A stretch of DNA of 10,667 nucleotides from positions 1-10,667 of the forward strand of contig JBBDNC010000201.1 in assembly GCA_040877875.1 (NCBI GenBank). The letters are read 5' to 3'. This document shows, piece by piece, positions 1 to 7,318 of the stretch (position 1 is its first letter; each line of letters begins with the position of its first letter). A model generated the notes under the pieces. The model searched no databases, was not told the DNA's origin, and was given only the letters and a program-made list of their open reading frames with translations. The translations under genes and the position numbers were made by a program. Source of the DNA: JBBDNC01 sp040877875 (GTDB lineage: Bacteria; Bacteroidota; Rhodothermia; Balneolales; Balneolaceae).

Positions 1-224
1 AGTGTCGGATATATTGTATAATCGAATGTATAAAGCTCATAAAGTACAAAAGTTGGTTCAATCCACCAGAGTTTAATATAGCAGATGGATTTAAAAACCC
101 GTCTTTATATCATTATGCTTCTGTTTTTGGCCTCAAAATGACCACAAGTTGCCTGGACGAAGTGGCCCGGAAAAAGTCTTCTGTAATTGAGATTGTAGAC
201 AACGATTATAAAGTGATAAATTAA
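1..224 (+). CDS. 3' end of an unidentified AT-rich gene (partial)
   Basis: The reading frame starting at base 3 is open for 73 codons from the window edge to a TAA at 222-224; its start lies outside the window. The peptide ends in ...DNDYKVIN. It contains an aromatic/proline segment (KSWFNPPEFNIADGF), then NPSLYHYASVFGLKM, and a charged tail. I do not recognise the family. The stretch is clearly more AT-rich than proB just downstream, with many AT-ending codons (ata, aaa, aat, ttt, tat), which suggests a different history, for example acquired DNA, but an edge fragment cannot prove this. It ends 25 bases before the proB start on the same strand, so proB could be cotranscribed with it. That the frame is coding is inferred from its openness, its position and its protein-like composition. 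Confidence 0.5.
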   Translation, partial: CRIYCIIECIKLIKYKSWFNPPEFNIADGFKNPSLYHYASVFGLKMTTSCLDEVARKKSSVIEIVDNDYKVIN

Positions 225-249
225 CCGCTGCTAAAATAAAGATTTTAAT

Positions 250-1398
250 ATGGATCAAAACAGGATAAAACGCCAAAAATTAGCCGGAAAACAACGACTG
301 GTAGTCAAATTGGGCTCCAGAGTGTTGGTTGATGAGAAGGGGCATCCAGACCACGAGAGTATGGAACGGATTGTTGCCGGACTTGCGGAACAACATCAGG
401 CCGGAAAAGAGATTATCCTGGTTTCATCGGGAGCGATTGCCATGGGGCTTGAAGCTTTGGGGAAAGACCGCCGTCCGGACCATCTGCCTGAATTGCAGAT
501 GGCGGCAGCCGTAGGCCAGAGTCGACTGATGCATACGTATGCAACTTATTTTGAGCAGCATAATGTCCAGATCGGTCAGGTACTTCTGACTCATGAAGAT
601 CTGAACGACCGCGAACGTCATCTGAATGCAAGAAACACCATGCGGGTGATGCTAAATTACCGTCTCATTCCGGTGGTCAATGAAAATGATGTGGTAGCTG
701 TGGAAGAAATTCAATTCGGGGATAACGATAATCTTGCCTCGATGGTTGCTGCTCTCGTAGAAGCGGATCTGTTGATCCTTTTGACCAGTACAAACGGGTT
801 GAGGGACAAGCTGGGAACGCCGGACGAGGAAAGAATCCCGTACCTGGAAAATATCGATCGTGATGTCTTGTCAATCGCCGGAAGAAAGGGAAGTGAATGG
901 TCATCCGGTGGTATGTACACCAAGTTGCAATCTGCTGAACGGGCGGTCAGAGCGGGAACGCAGGTGGTGATTGCAGACGGACGGGAGACTGAAATTATTC
1001 GACGCATCCTGGAGGGGGAAGATCTTGGTACGTTCATCGATTCAGAGTCGGCCGATGGAGGTATGCGGGGCCGCAAGCGCTGGATTGCTTTTTTCCGTCG
1101 GGCACGAGGCTCCTTAACGGTTGATAGCGGGGCTGCCCGGGCCATTACAGAGAATGGAAACAGCCTGCTTCCCGTTGGCATCAAGGAGGTCGACGGACGT
1201 TTTTCAGTCGGAGATCTCGTCAATGTAAAGTCAGAAGATGGAGAGGTGGTTGCCCGTGGGTTAACCGCATACGGTTCAGAGGATGTAGATCGGATAAAAG
1301 GGCTTCAATCTACGGAAATTTCCAGTATTTTAGGAGAAACCCATTTTGAAGAAGTGATTCACAGAGATAATATGGTTATCGTGAAGGATCGAGAATAG
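250..1398 (+). CDS. proB: Glutamate 5-kinase (first step of proline biosynthesis)
   Basis: Transfers the gamma-phosphate of ATP to glutamate, giving gamma-glutamyl phosphate for ProA; a cytosolic enzyme normally feedback-inhibited by proline. The 382 residues comprise an amino acid kinase domain (about 14-262) and a C-terminal PUA domain (about 275-375), the architecture of the E. coli enzyme (367 residues). Visible motifs: VVKLGS with Lys20, SSGAIAMG at 59-66, AAAVGQ at 85-90, NENDVV at 144-149, FGDNDNLA at 156-163 and SSGGMYTK at 218-225 with Lys225. The PUA part carries RKRWI, the VDSGAA turn, SLLPVGI and a terminal HRDNMV. One difference: the ATP-site segment reads LLTSTNGL, with Ser180 where the E. 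coli enzyme has LLTD. The ATG at 250 is preceded by an AT-rich leader without a Shine-Dalgarno sequence. It lies 54 bases upstream of proA, a standard proBA pair. Confidence 0.97.
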   Translation: MDQNRIKRQKLAGKQRLVVKLGSRVLVDEKGHPDHESMERIVAGLAEQHQAGKEIILVSSGAIAMGLEALGKDRRPDHLPELQMAAAVGQSRLMHTYATYFEQHNVQIGQVLLTHEDLNDRERHLNARNTMRVMLNYRLIPVVNENDVVAVEEIQFGDNDNLASMVAALVEADLLILLTSTNGLRDKLGTPDEERIPYLENIDRDVLSIAGRKGSEWSSGGMYTKLQSAERAVRAGTQVVIADGRETEIIRRILEGEDLGTFIDSESADGGMRGRKRWIAFFRRARGSLTVDSGAARAITENGNSLLPVGIKEVDGRFSVGDLVNVKSEDGEVVARGLTAYGSEDVDRIKGLQSTEISSILGETHFEEVIHRDNMVIVKDRE

Positions 1399-1452
1399 TA
1401 AATGGCTGGATACAATACATTATATAACCTGAAATTGTAAACAACGAGAACC

Positions 1453-2727
1453 ATGGGTACGGAAGTTAAGGAAACGGTAGCAGAGCAAATGGAAACGATC
1501 GGACGACGGGCCCGCCGGGCTTCTCGTGAATTGACAGGGTTATCGACAGAGGATAAAAACAGGATTTTAAACGCGATGGCGGATGCTTTGGAGAGGCATA
1601 CTCAGAAAATTCAGGAGATTAACCGCGAGGATGTGGAAGAAGGCAAGGCAAAAGGTCTCTCCGGCGCGATGGTCGACCGACTCATTTTGAACGACAAAAG
1701 GATGGATGCCATGATCCGGGGAGTCCGGGACATTGCAAATCTGCCTGATCCTGTCGGACGGGTCCTGAAGTCGTGGAAAAAGGAAAACGGATTGAAATTG
1801 AACAAGGTTTCCGTACCTATCGGGGTGATCGGAATGATTTATGAATCCCGTCCGAATGTAACGGCGGATGCGGCTTCACTGTGCTTCAAGGCATCCAATG
1901 CGATTATCCTTCGGGGCGGCTCTGAAGCCTTGCGGAGTAACAAGGCAATTGCCGAAGCACTTCTGGAAGGGGGGCGGTCGGCCGGCTTGCCGGAATATGC
2001 CCTGCAATTGGTTCCAGTGCGGGACCGTGAGGCCGTACAAAAGCTGATTACCATGGATGAATTTGTAGATGTTATTATTCCAAGGGGAGGAGAAGGATTG
2101 ATCCGGGCAGTGGCTGAAAATGCAACCGTACCGGTACTGAAACATTATGAAGGTATTTGCCATGTATACGTGGATCAAGCGGCGGATCCGGAGATGGCTC
2201 TAAAGATTGTGGAGAATGCCAAGTGCCAGCGGCCGGGTGTTTGTAATGCGGCTGAAACATTATTGGTGCATTCGGAGCTTGCCGAAAAGTGGCTTCCCCG
2301 GGCGATTGAAATGTTGCGTGACCTGAAAGTTGAATTGCGGGGGGATGAACGAAGCCGGGCGATTGATTCGTCCCTCAAACCTGCTACGGAAGAAGACTGG
2401 AAAACCGAATATCTGGATCTGATTCTTTCTATCAGGGTTGTTGACAGTGTGGAAGAGGCGGTAGATCATATCAACACCTACGGTTCAGGTCACTCGGATG
2501 CAATCGTTAGTGGCAACAGGGAAGCCCGGCAGTACTTCAAAACCCGGGTCGACTCAGCGGCGGTCTTTGTGAATACATCGACCCGATTCATGGACGGTGC
2601 AGAGTTCGGGATGGGAGCCGAGATCGGTATCAGTACCGACCGGCTCCACGCCCGCGGGCCCGTCGCACTCGAAGAATTGACCAGCTACAAATATATTGTC
2701 GAAGGCGAAGGGCAGGTACGGACTTAG
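1453..2727 (+). CDS. proA: Gamma-glutamyl phosphate reductase (glutamate-5-semialdehyde dehydrogenase)
   Basis: Uses NADPH to reduce gamma-glutamyl phosphate, the ProB product, to glutamate-5-semialdehyde, which cyclises to pyrroline-5-carboxylate on the way to proline. It is a full-length member (424 residues) of the ProA branch of the aldehyde dehydrogenase superfamily. Diagnostic segments: VPIGVIGMIYESRPNVT at about 121-137 and KASNAIILRGGSEALRSN at about 146-163 for cofactor binding; the catalytic-cysteine signature KCQRPGVCNAAE at 257-268, with Cys264 in the position of the family nucleophile; and FGMGAEIGISTDRLHARGPV at about 385-404. The ATG at 1453 gives a normal family N-terminus. 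The gap of 54 bases after the proB stop shows no terminator, so cotranscription is likely. The downstream lgt gene is convergent. Some family members bind nucleotide weakly outside proline synthesis, but the proB neighbour settles the role. Confidence 0.97.
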   Translation: MGTEVKETVAEQMETIGRRARRASRELTGLSTEDKNRILNAMADALERHTQKIQEINREDVEEGKAKGLSGAMVDRLILNDKRMDAMIRGVRDIANLPDPVGRVLKSWKKENGLKLNKVSVPIGVIGMIYESRPNVTADAASLCFKASNAIILRGGSEALRSNKAIAEALLEGGRSAGLPEYALQLVPVRDREAVQKLITMDEFVDVIIPRGGEGLIRAVAENATVPVLKHYEGICHVYVDQAADPEMALKIVENAKCQRPGVCNAAETLLVHSELAEKWLPRAIEMLRDLKVELRGDERSRAIDSSLKPATEEDWKTEYLDLILSIRVVDSVEEAVDHINTYGSGHSDAIVSGNREARQYFKTRVDSAAVFVNTSTRFMDGAEFGMGAEIGISTDRLHARGPVALEELTSYKYIVEGEGQVRT

Positions 2728-2736
2728 CAAGTCATG

Positions 2737-2752
2737 TCCGCCGCCCGGCGGA
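2737..2752. other. GC-rich hairpin between convergent proA and lgt
   Basis: A perfect inverted repeat, TCCGCC-GCCC-GGCGGA, starts 9 bases after the proA stop codon; the stem can be extended to 7 pairs with a 2-base loop. Its place between two convergent genes suits a transcription end or a 3' stabilising structure for the proBA message. No run of T follows on either strand, so it is not a canonical intrinsic terminator. The rest of 2753-2889 holds nothing I can assign. Confidence 0.4.
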
Positions 2753-2889
2753 AGGAGTAGCGGTTATCCGGTTCTTTTCTGAAAAATACTCAAAGATTCT
2801 AACGTACTACCGCGAAAACCCCTTGTTTGTCCGTCATCCTCTGCTCCCTGGTTTTTCCCGGCTGCTTGATGGACAGTATACTTCCTTCT

Positions 2890-3903
2890 TTATTTGCCTT
2901 TCCGGGTCCAGTCGACTTTACTCAGAACCAGCCAGAGCCCGAAAAGGACAAGGGGAACACTTAACCAGTGGCCCATATTCAGGATCAGGGCTTGTTCGAA
3001 GTCCGAGTGATGAAGCTTGGTGAATTCGATGAGAAACCGTCCGGTAAAGAGCAGCACCAAAAAGCTGCCAAAGAGAGAGCCTTCCGGCGGCTTTTTATCA
3101 TAACGTTTATATATCCACATCAAGACGGCGAGAACAACCACACAGGAAAGAGATTCATAAAGCATGGAGGGATGGCGGGGGACCAGATCGATGCGTGAGA
3201 AAACGACCGCCCAGGGGAGTTCCGTGGGTTCTCCGAGAATTTCGGAATTGAAAAAGTTGCCGACACGGATAAATATACCGCCAACAGCTACACCCGGCAC
3301 CACACGATCTGCAAGCCAGTAAAAAGTCATACGTGGTGTGCGTTTCACATACAGCCACATGGCAATGATAATGGCAATGGCAGCCCCGTGAGAGGCCAAT
3401 CCGCCACGCCAGATTGCAATGATGTGCTCCGGATTCCGAAGATAGTAGTTCAGGTCGTAGAAAATGATATGTCCCAGCCTGGCACCGATAATCGTGGCGA
3501 TGAGAATGTAGAAGAGCAGACGGTCGAGCTCTTCCTGTGTTCGATTTGCGTCCCGGTACAATTTGGCGGCAATCATATATCCGAAAATAAAGGCACAGGC
3601 AAACATCAACCCGTACCACCGGGGTTGAATCGGCCCGATCGTATCAATTGTGGGGCCTCCGATCAGTAAAAAAGGAAGTTGTCCGATGATCAGGGCACCC
3701 CCGATCAGCGTCCAGGATTTCCAGGCCGGTACCTGCTGCTGTTTTTCAGGGTCGTTCGGGATGAATTTTTGCCACCCGTACCACAGGAGGATAATCCCCA
3801 GGATAATTCCCCAGATGTAGATAGGGAAGGGGAGTTCAAAGGGGGAAATCGTAAAAATGCTGGGATCCATGTCCCAGACAAAATATCCTTCGGGTGGTTG
3901 CAT
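2890..3903 (-). CDS. lgt: Prolipoprotein diacylglyceryl transferase (N-terminally extended)
   Basis: Integral inner-membrane enzyme that moves diacylglycerol from phosphatidylglycerol to the lipobox cysteine of prolipoproteins, the first step of lipoprotein maturation. With the ATG at 3903 it has 337 residues. Family landmarks are all present: IGPIQPRWYG at about 89-98, GARLGHIIFYD at 140-150, GGLASHGAA with His172 (E. coli His103), RVGNFFNSEILGE with Arg213, Asn216, Glu221 and Gly224 (E. coli Arg143, Asn146, Glu151, Gly154), HPSMLYE at 244-250, and GRFLIEF with Arg289 and Glu293 (E. coli Arg239, Glu243). About 80 residues precede the usual N-terminal RWYG segment and add two membrane spans, one resembling the canonical first span. 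The frame continues 13 codons upstream to a TTG at 3942, but the ATG is preferred. It follows the AsmA-like gene by 162 bases. The lipoprotein encoded at 9380-10297 would be a substrate. Confidence 0.95.
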   Translation of the reverse strand: MQPPEGYFVWDMDPSIFTISPFELPFPIYIWGIILGIILLWYGWQKFIPNDPEKQQQVPAWKSWTLIGGALIIGQLPFLLIGGPTIDTIGPIQPRWYGLMFACAFIFGYMIAAKLYRDANRTQEELDRLLFYILIATIIGARLGHIIFYDLNYYLRNPEHIIAIWRGGLASHGAAIAIIIAMWLYVKRTPRMTFYWLADRVVPGVAVGGIFIRVGNFFNSEILGEPTELPWAVVFSRIDLVPRHPSMLYESLSCVVVLAVLMWIYKRYDKKPPEGSLFGSFLVLLFTGRFLIEFTKLHHSDFEQALILNMGHWLSVPLVLFGLWLVLSKVDWTRKGK

Positions 3904-4065
3904 AGGATCAGTGGGTTCTGTATTCGCCGCATGAAAATACAAAAGGCGCGGACAGGGAGCAAAGGTGGAAAAGCAATCATGTCTGGAAGCTTACAGGACT
4001 TAGCCTGATTGACTGCGGAAAAGTAGAATTTGGTTCTATCGCAGGCTCTTTATTGTGACATGACA

Positions 4066-7000
4066 CTAGTTTCTTTTAAAAAGGCGGTCCAGTGCATTTT
4101 TGCCCGCATCCTGCAAGGCGTCTTGGATCAGGTTCTCGATGATGGTTTGACGGGGTGAGATCCGGGGCCTGGCCATGGTACCGGTGATGCGGATTGGGAC
4201 GACAATGATGCCGTCGTCACGGGTCAGTGCATCCACAGCACGGCTGGTGAGGATCGATGCAATACCTTTTCGAAATTGCTGCGGCAACATCAACTGTGCG
4301 GTAAAATCAATTTCGTCTGTGACAAGATGTTGGGTGCCTTCCAGTTCAAGGCCGATATTTTCACTGGTGAGACGAAAATCACTCAGGGTCAGCACGGCTT
4401 CCCGGATTTCAAACGTTGCCTGCCACTCATCCATTGCCAGGCTTTTCAGGGCCTCGGCCCCCAGCCATTCAGCCAGTTGAGCCTGGAGCGGGTGGCCCTG
4501 CAGGCGTGCCCGGCTCATGCCAAAACTCCCTTTGGCAACCGTGTTTTCGATGGATGGATTAAAATATACGTCGAGATCCGTTTGATAGTCCACTTGTGTG
4601 TTAAATGCACCGGTTACATGTTTTTCAAATCGGCTGTTTTGGCCCAGAACCGGGAATTCACGAAACAGGGTCGCAACTTGCACATTCTGTAGTTCTCCCT
4701 GGAAGCGAAGGTTCGTATGAGCCGGTTCGGGGACGTTCCATATCATCCGCCCGGTGGCTTGTCCGCCGAAAATATTCGCTTCTGCTTCGTCAATGAGAAT
4801 CTGGTCTGGAGTGGTTCTTCCCTTTCCCCTGAGGTTTGTGATGGAAACTCCTACCATCCTCAATGTGTCTATATTTGCAGAAACGGTACTGTTCATATCA
4901 GGCAGGGTAATCGGGTAGGCGGTTTCCGTCTCATCCTCCCAATCGATCATTTCGTCCAGGTTAAAAAGCTGTCCCCGGTAATTCCCTGACAAGGCAGGCA
5001 TGGTTGCCGCACTGTTATGTTCCTGTAGAAAGCCAAGATAGTTTTGAAGGCGGCCTTCCAGGGCAAAGTCGGACGACCCGTAGTTCATGGTCAATCCCTC
5101 GATGGTCATGGCTTCGGGAGTGACCGACAACTTGCCCCCGAGTCCGGTTACGGGGAGTCCGAGTGAATCCCCATAGGCTGAAACATCGAAAACTTCCATC
5201 GATCCATTGAGAGCGATTTGCATGGGATCCCCTGCCGGGCCTTTGGCATTCAGATTCATGACGGCATTTCCTGTCAACTTATTAATCCACGGTTCGAGTG
5301 AGTAATAATCGGTGGCATCCGAGAGCAGGGCCGTACCGTCCAGGTTCAGGTCAAACACCGGCTCCTCATCCAGATAGTTATCGATGGTCCCGTTCATGGA
5401 GATTGAATTGTTGCCCGTCCTGAAACGCCCTTCCCGGATGGTAAGCTGCCGTCCTGTTGCCGAGGCCAGGAACGTGATCTCTTCCAGGGGTTTCCCGACC
5501 CGTCGGTGGGCGATATAGCCGTTCTGCAGTTCTATTGTACTTTGCTGCAGGGCCTCCTGGATCGGATCTGCCCGGCCACGGAGAGTTGCATCCGCTTTCA
5601 AACGTCCCCGAAGGGTTAGAGTATCTTCGTCGATCGGGTAAAAATCCTTGAGAGTTGAAAGATCGAAATCAAGATTCGCACGCAGGTCGAAATTTGGCTG
5701 GTCACCCATCGGGCCGGCAATCGAACCGGACATGGAAAAGAGGTTGGTCACCGCCCGGAACGAAGCACTGTGAATTTGCACCAGGTTTTGGTTGGCCTCT
5801 ACATCGGCCGTGATATCTTCGATGGCACGGGGTACATCGGTATACTTCAGTAAACCGTTTTCCAGTTGAAATACTCCTTGAAAGACAGCCTGGTCAGGAT
5901 TCTGTAGGTTACCGTTGGCCGTAGCGTTGACAGCCATGGCGCCGGAGAGCTCTTCGATGTCAAAATCGGAGAGAGGAATGAACCGGCTTACGGTTGCGAG
6001 ATCCACGTTGCCCTCAAGCTCCAGCGAAAAGGGGGAATCCTCATCCAGCGGGCGGTCGAGAATACCGGAGGCACGGATGCCGTTCCCTGCGGCTTCTGCA
6101 GAAAAACGTTCCAGTTCGAGTCGGTCGTTGTTGGCGGTCAGTAAAAAGGAGATTTTTTGAATAGGTTCTTGCAAATCGGGATTTTGAACAAACCCTTCGT
6201 TGACATTCATGGTAAAGTCGAACTGCGGGAATTGATCTGAAGAATAATTGCCTGATATACCGCCGTCCAGTGCAAGAGTTCCCCCGGTTTCCAGTCCCTG
6301 AAGGTGTTCACGAAGGCCCGGAGGAGCGAGGCCGAGCAGTTCGCCGAAATTATCCGAGGCGGATGAAAAGGCGAGATTGAGTTCAAGTGCTTCACTGTTC
6401 CAGCGGCTGATCGATCCCGAGAGATTCAGATCTAATCCGCGGATGGAAAATATTCCTTTTTCAAGAGTCAAAGTCTCATTTTCAAGATCGATGACCGAAG
6501 TCTGTTGCAGGCTCAGGGAAAGGTTATTCAGGTAACGGGTCTCATCCCGGGTCAGAGAGAGAGCTTTCAGCCTTACATCTGCGCTGCTTTCGATGAGTCC
6601 GGAAAACGAGAGTCCGATGTCTGCATCCATTCCATCGAGTTCGGCCTGCGTTCGGGTGAGATCATCCCGGTATCGGATTACGGCATCACGAACCAGGAAG
6701 TGTGGGATTCGGACCGTAAATGCGGATTCATCCTCAGCCGGTTCATCGGTTTCCATGAGAGAATCGAAACTGGTTGTGGAATCCTCATAAACGGTGTAGT
6801 AGATCGTGGGACTATAAAGCTCGAGACGGGTTAGATGGATCTCGTTTCTCAGGAGAGGGAAGACCTTGACTGCGGCAATCGTTTGATCTATTTCAATGAG
6901 AGATCCACCCTCATCATCCGGTATCCTAAAACCGTCCAGCCGGATGCCGGCCTGGGGGAACGTCCGAAAAAATGTCAGTGACATCTGATCGATCTGAACT

Positions 7001-7137
7001 TCCCGTCCGGCAGCCTCATTCAGGTGCGGCTGGATCAATCTTTTCAGACGCTCATCGGTGAAATATAAATTAAGGGCGATCACCAGGATCATCAGCCCGG
7101 CGAAAAGCCCTATAAGAATTTTTAAAAAAAGTTTCAT
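4066..7137 (-). CDS. AsmA-like membrane-anchored envelope protein
   Basis: A 1023-residue protein of the AsmA/TamB-like group, whose studied members are anchored in the inner membrane, span the periplasm with a long beta-rich body and are implicated in envelope lipid transport and outer-membrane homeostasis. The sequence starts MKLFLKILIG and has one membrane span at about residues 4-26, followed by DERLKRLIQPHL and a segment (AAGREVQIDQMSL...FPQAGIRLDGF) typical of AsmA N-termini. The body is a long series of alternating beta-type stretches with repeated patterns of the form G.L.(L/I)..G...A.G.(I/L), also seen around 'FALEGRLQNYL' and 'SMNGTIDNYL'. Roughly the last 250 residues match the AsmA C-terminal region style, ending in PIRITGTMARPRISP and a short helical tail. 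The frame extends 7 codons upstream to a TTG at 7158, but the ATG at 7137 gives the expected membrane N-terminus. The transported substrate cannot be read from sequence. Confidence 0.85.
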   Translation of the reverse strand: MKLFLKILIGLFAGLMILVIALNLYFTDERLKRLIQPHLNEAAGREVQIDQMSLTFFRTFPQAGIRLDGFRIPDDEGGSLIEIDQTIAAVKVFPLLRNEIHLTRLELYSPTIYYTVYEDSTTSFDSLMETDEPAEDESAFTVRIPHFLVRDAVIRYRDDLTRTQAELDGMDADIGLSFSGLIESSADVRLKALSLTRDETRYLNNLSLSLQQTSVIDLENETLTLEKGIFSIRGLDLNLSGSISRWNSEALELNLAFSSASDNFGELLGLAPPGLREHLQGLETGGTLALDGGISGNYSSDQFPQFDFTMNVNEGFVQNPDLQEPIQKISFLLTANNDRLELERFSAEAAGNGIRASGILDRPLDEDSPFSLELEGNVDLATVSRFIPLSDFDIEELSGAMAVNATANGNLQNPDQAVFQGVFQLENGLLKYTDVPRAIEDITADVEANQNLVQIHSASFRAVTNLFSMSGSIAGPMGDQPNFDLRANLDFDLSTLKDFYPIDEDTLTLRGRLKADATLRGRADPIQEALQQSTIELQNGYIAHRRVGKPLEEITFLASATGRQLTIREGRFRTGNNSISMNGTIDNYLDEEPVFDLNLDGTALLSDATDYYSLEPWINKLTGNAVMNLNAKGPAGDPMQIALNGSMEVFDVSAYGDSLGLPVTGLGGKLSVTPEAMTIEGLTMNYGSSDFALEGRLQNYLGFLQEHNSAATMPALSGNYRGQLFNLDEMIDWEDETETAYPITLPDMNSTVSANIDTLRMVGVSITNLRGKGRTTPDQILIDEAEANIFGGQATGRMIWNVPEPAHTNLRFQGELQNVQVATLFREFPVLGQNSRFEKHVTGAFNTQVDYQTDLDVYFNPSIENTVAKGSFGMSRARLQGHPLQAQLAEWLGAEALKSLAMDEWQATFEIREAVLTLSDFRLTSENIGLELEGTQHLVTDEIDFTAQLMLPQQFRKGIASILTSRAVDALTRDDGIIVVPIRITGTMARPRISPRQTIIENLIQDALQDAGKNALDRLFKRN

Positions 7138-7210
7138 GGATGAGTGGTTTAAGGGCAAGTAAGGTTCCTTTTGACAAGGATAAAGGTGTCTCTTTTTGTG
7201 AGGAGACCCT

Positions 7211-7233
7211 CCTGATCCGTCCGGGGAATCAGG
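7211..7233. other. Imperfect hairpin between the phospho-sugar mutase and AsmA-like genes
   Basis: CCTGAT (7211-7216) pairs with ATCAGG (7228-7233), and two further C-G pairs can form inside past a bulged A. It sits in the 181-base gap between the two - strand genes, 86 bases beyond the mutase stop. No T-run follows on the - strand, so it may be an RNA structure in the AsmA leader or a weak, non-canonical end signal. Confidence 0.3.
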
Positions 7234-7244
7234 GCAGGGTTGAT

Positions 7245-7306
7245 ATACGTTTCATGTTAATTTGGCAATCGTCTTATTATAAACGTACAAGAAACACTAA
7301 ACGTAT
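7245..7306. promoter_or_regulatory. Three copies of heptamer AAACGTA near a possible AsmA promoter
   Basis: The heptamer AAACGTA occurs at 7281-7287 and 7299-7305 in direct orientation, 18 bases apart, and as its complement TACGTTT at 7246-7252; the outer two copies extend to an 8-base inverted pair (ATACGTTT/AAACGTAT). A perfect TATAAT reads on the - strand at 7281-7276, next to the middle copy, but without a convincing -35 box. The cluster lies upstream of the AsmA-like gene and could be a regulator-binding region. This is inference from repetition and position only. Confidence 0.25.
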
Positions 7307-7318
7307 CCGGCCGGCAAC

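Noticed and set aside
711..1223. A 170-codon open frame on the - strand inside proB
   Set aside because: Arg/Ser/Pro-rich antisense frame fully inside a certain gene; openness follows from proB codon use.
4020..4056. Weak hairpin (TAGAA/TTCTA with outer TGCG/CGCA) just downstream of the AsmA-like stop
   Set aside because: Interrupted stem with an asymmetric internal loop and no T-run; too weak to call a terminator.
7138..7158. TTG start of the AsmA-like protein 7 codons upstream
   Set aside because: The ATG at 7137 directly precedes the membrane anchor and is the usual start for this family; a similar TTG (3942) was rejected for lgt.
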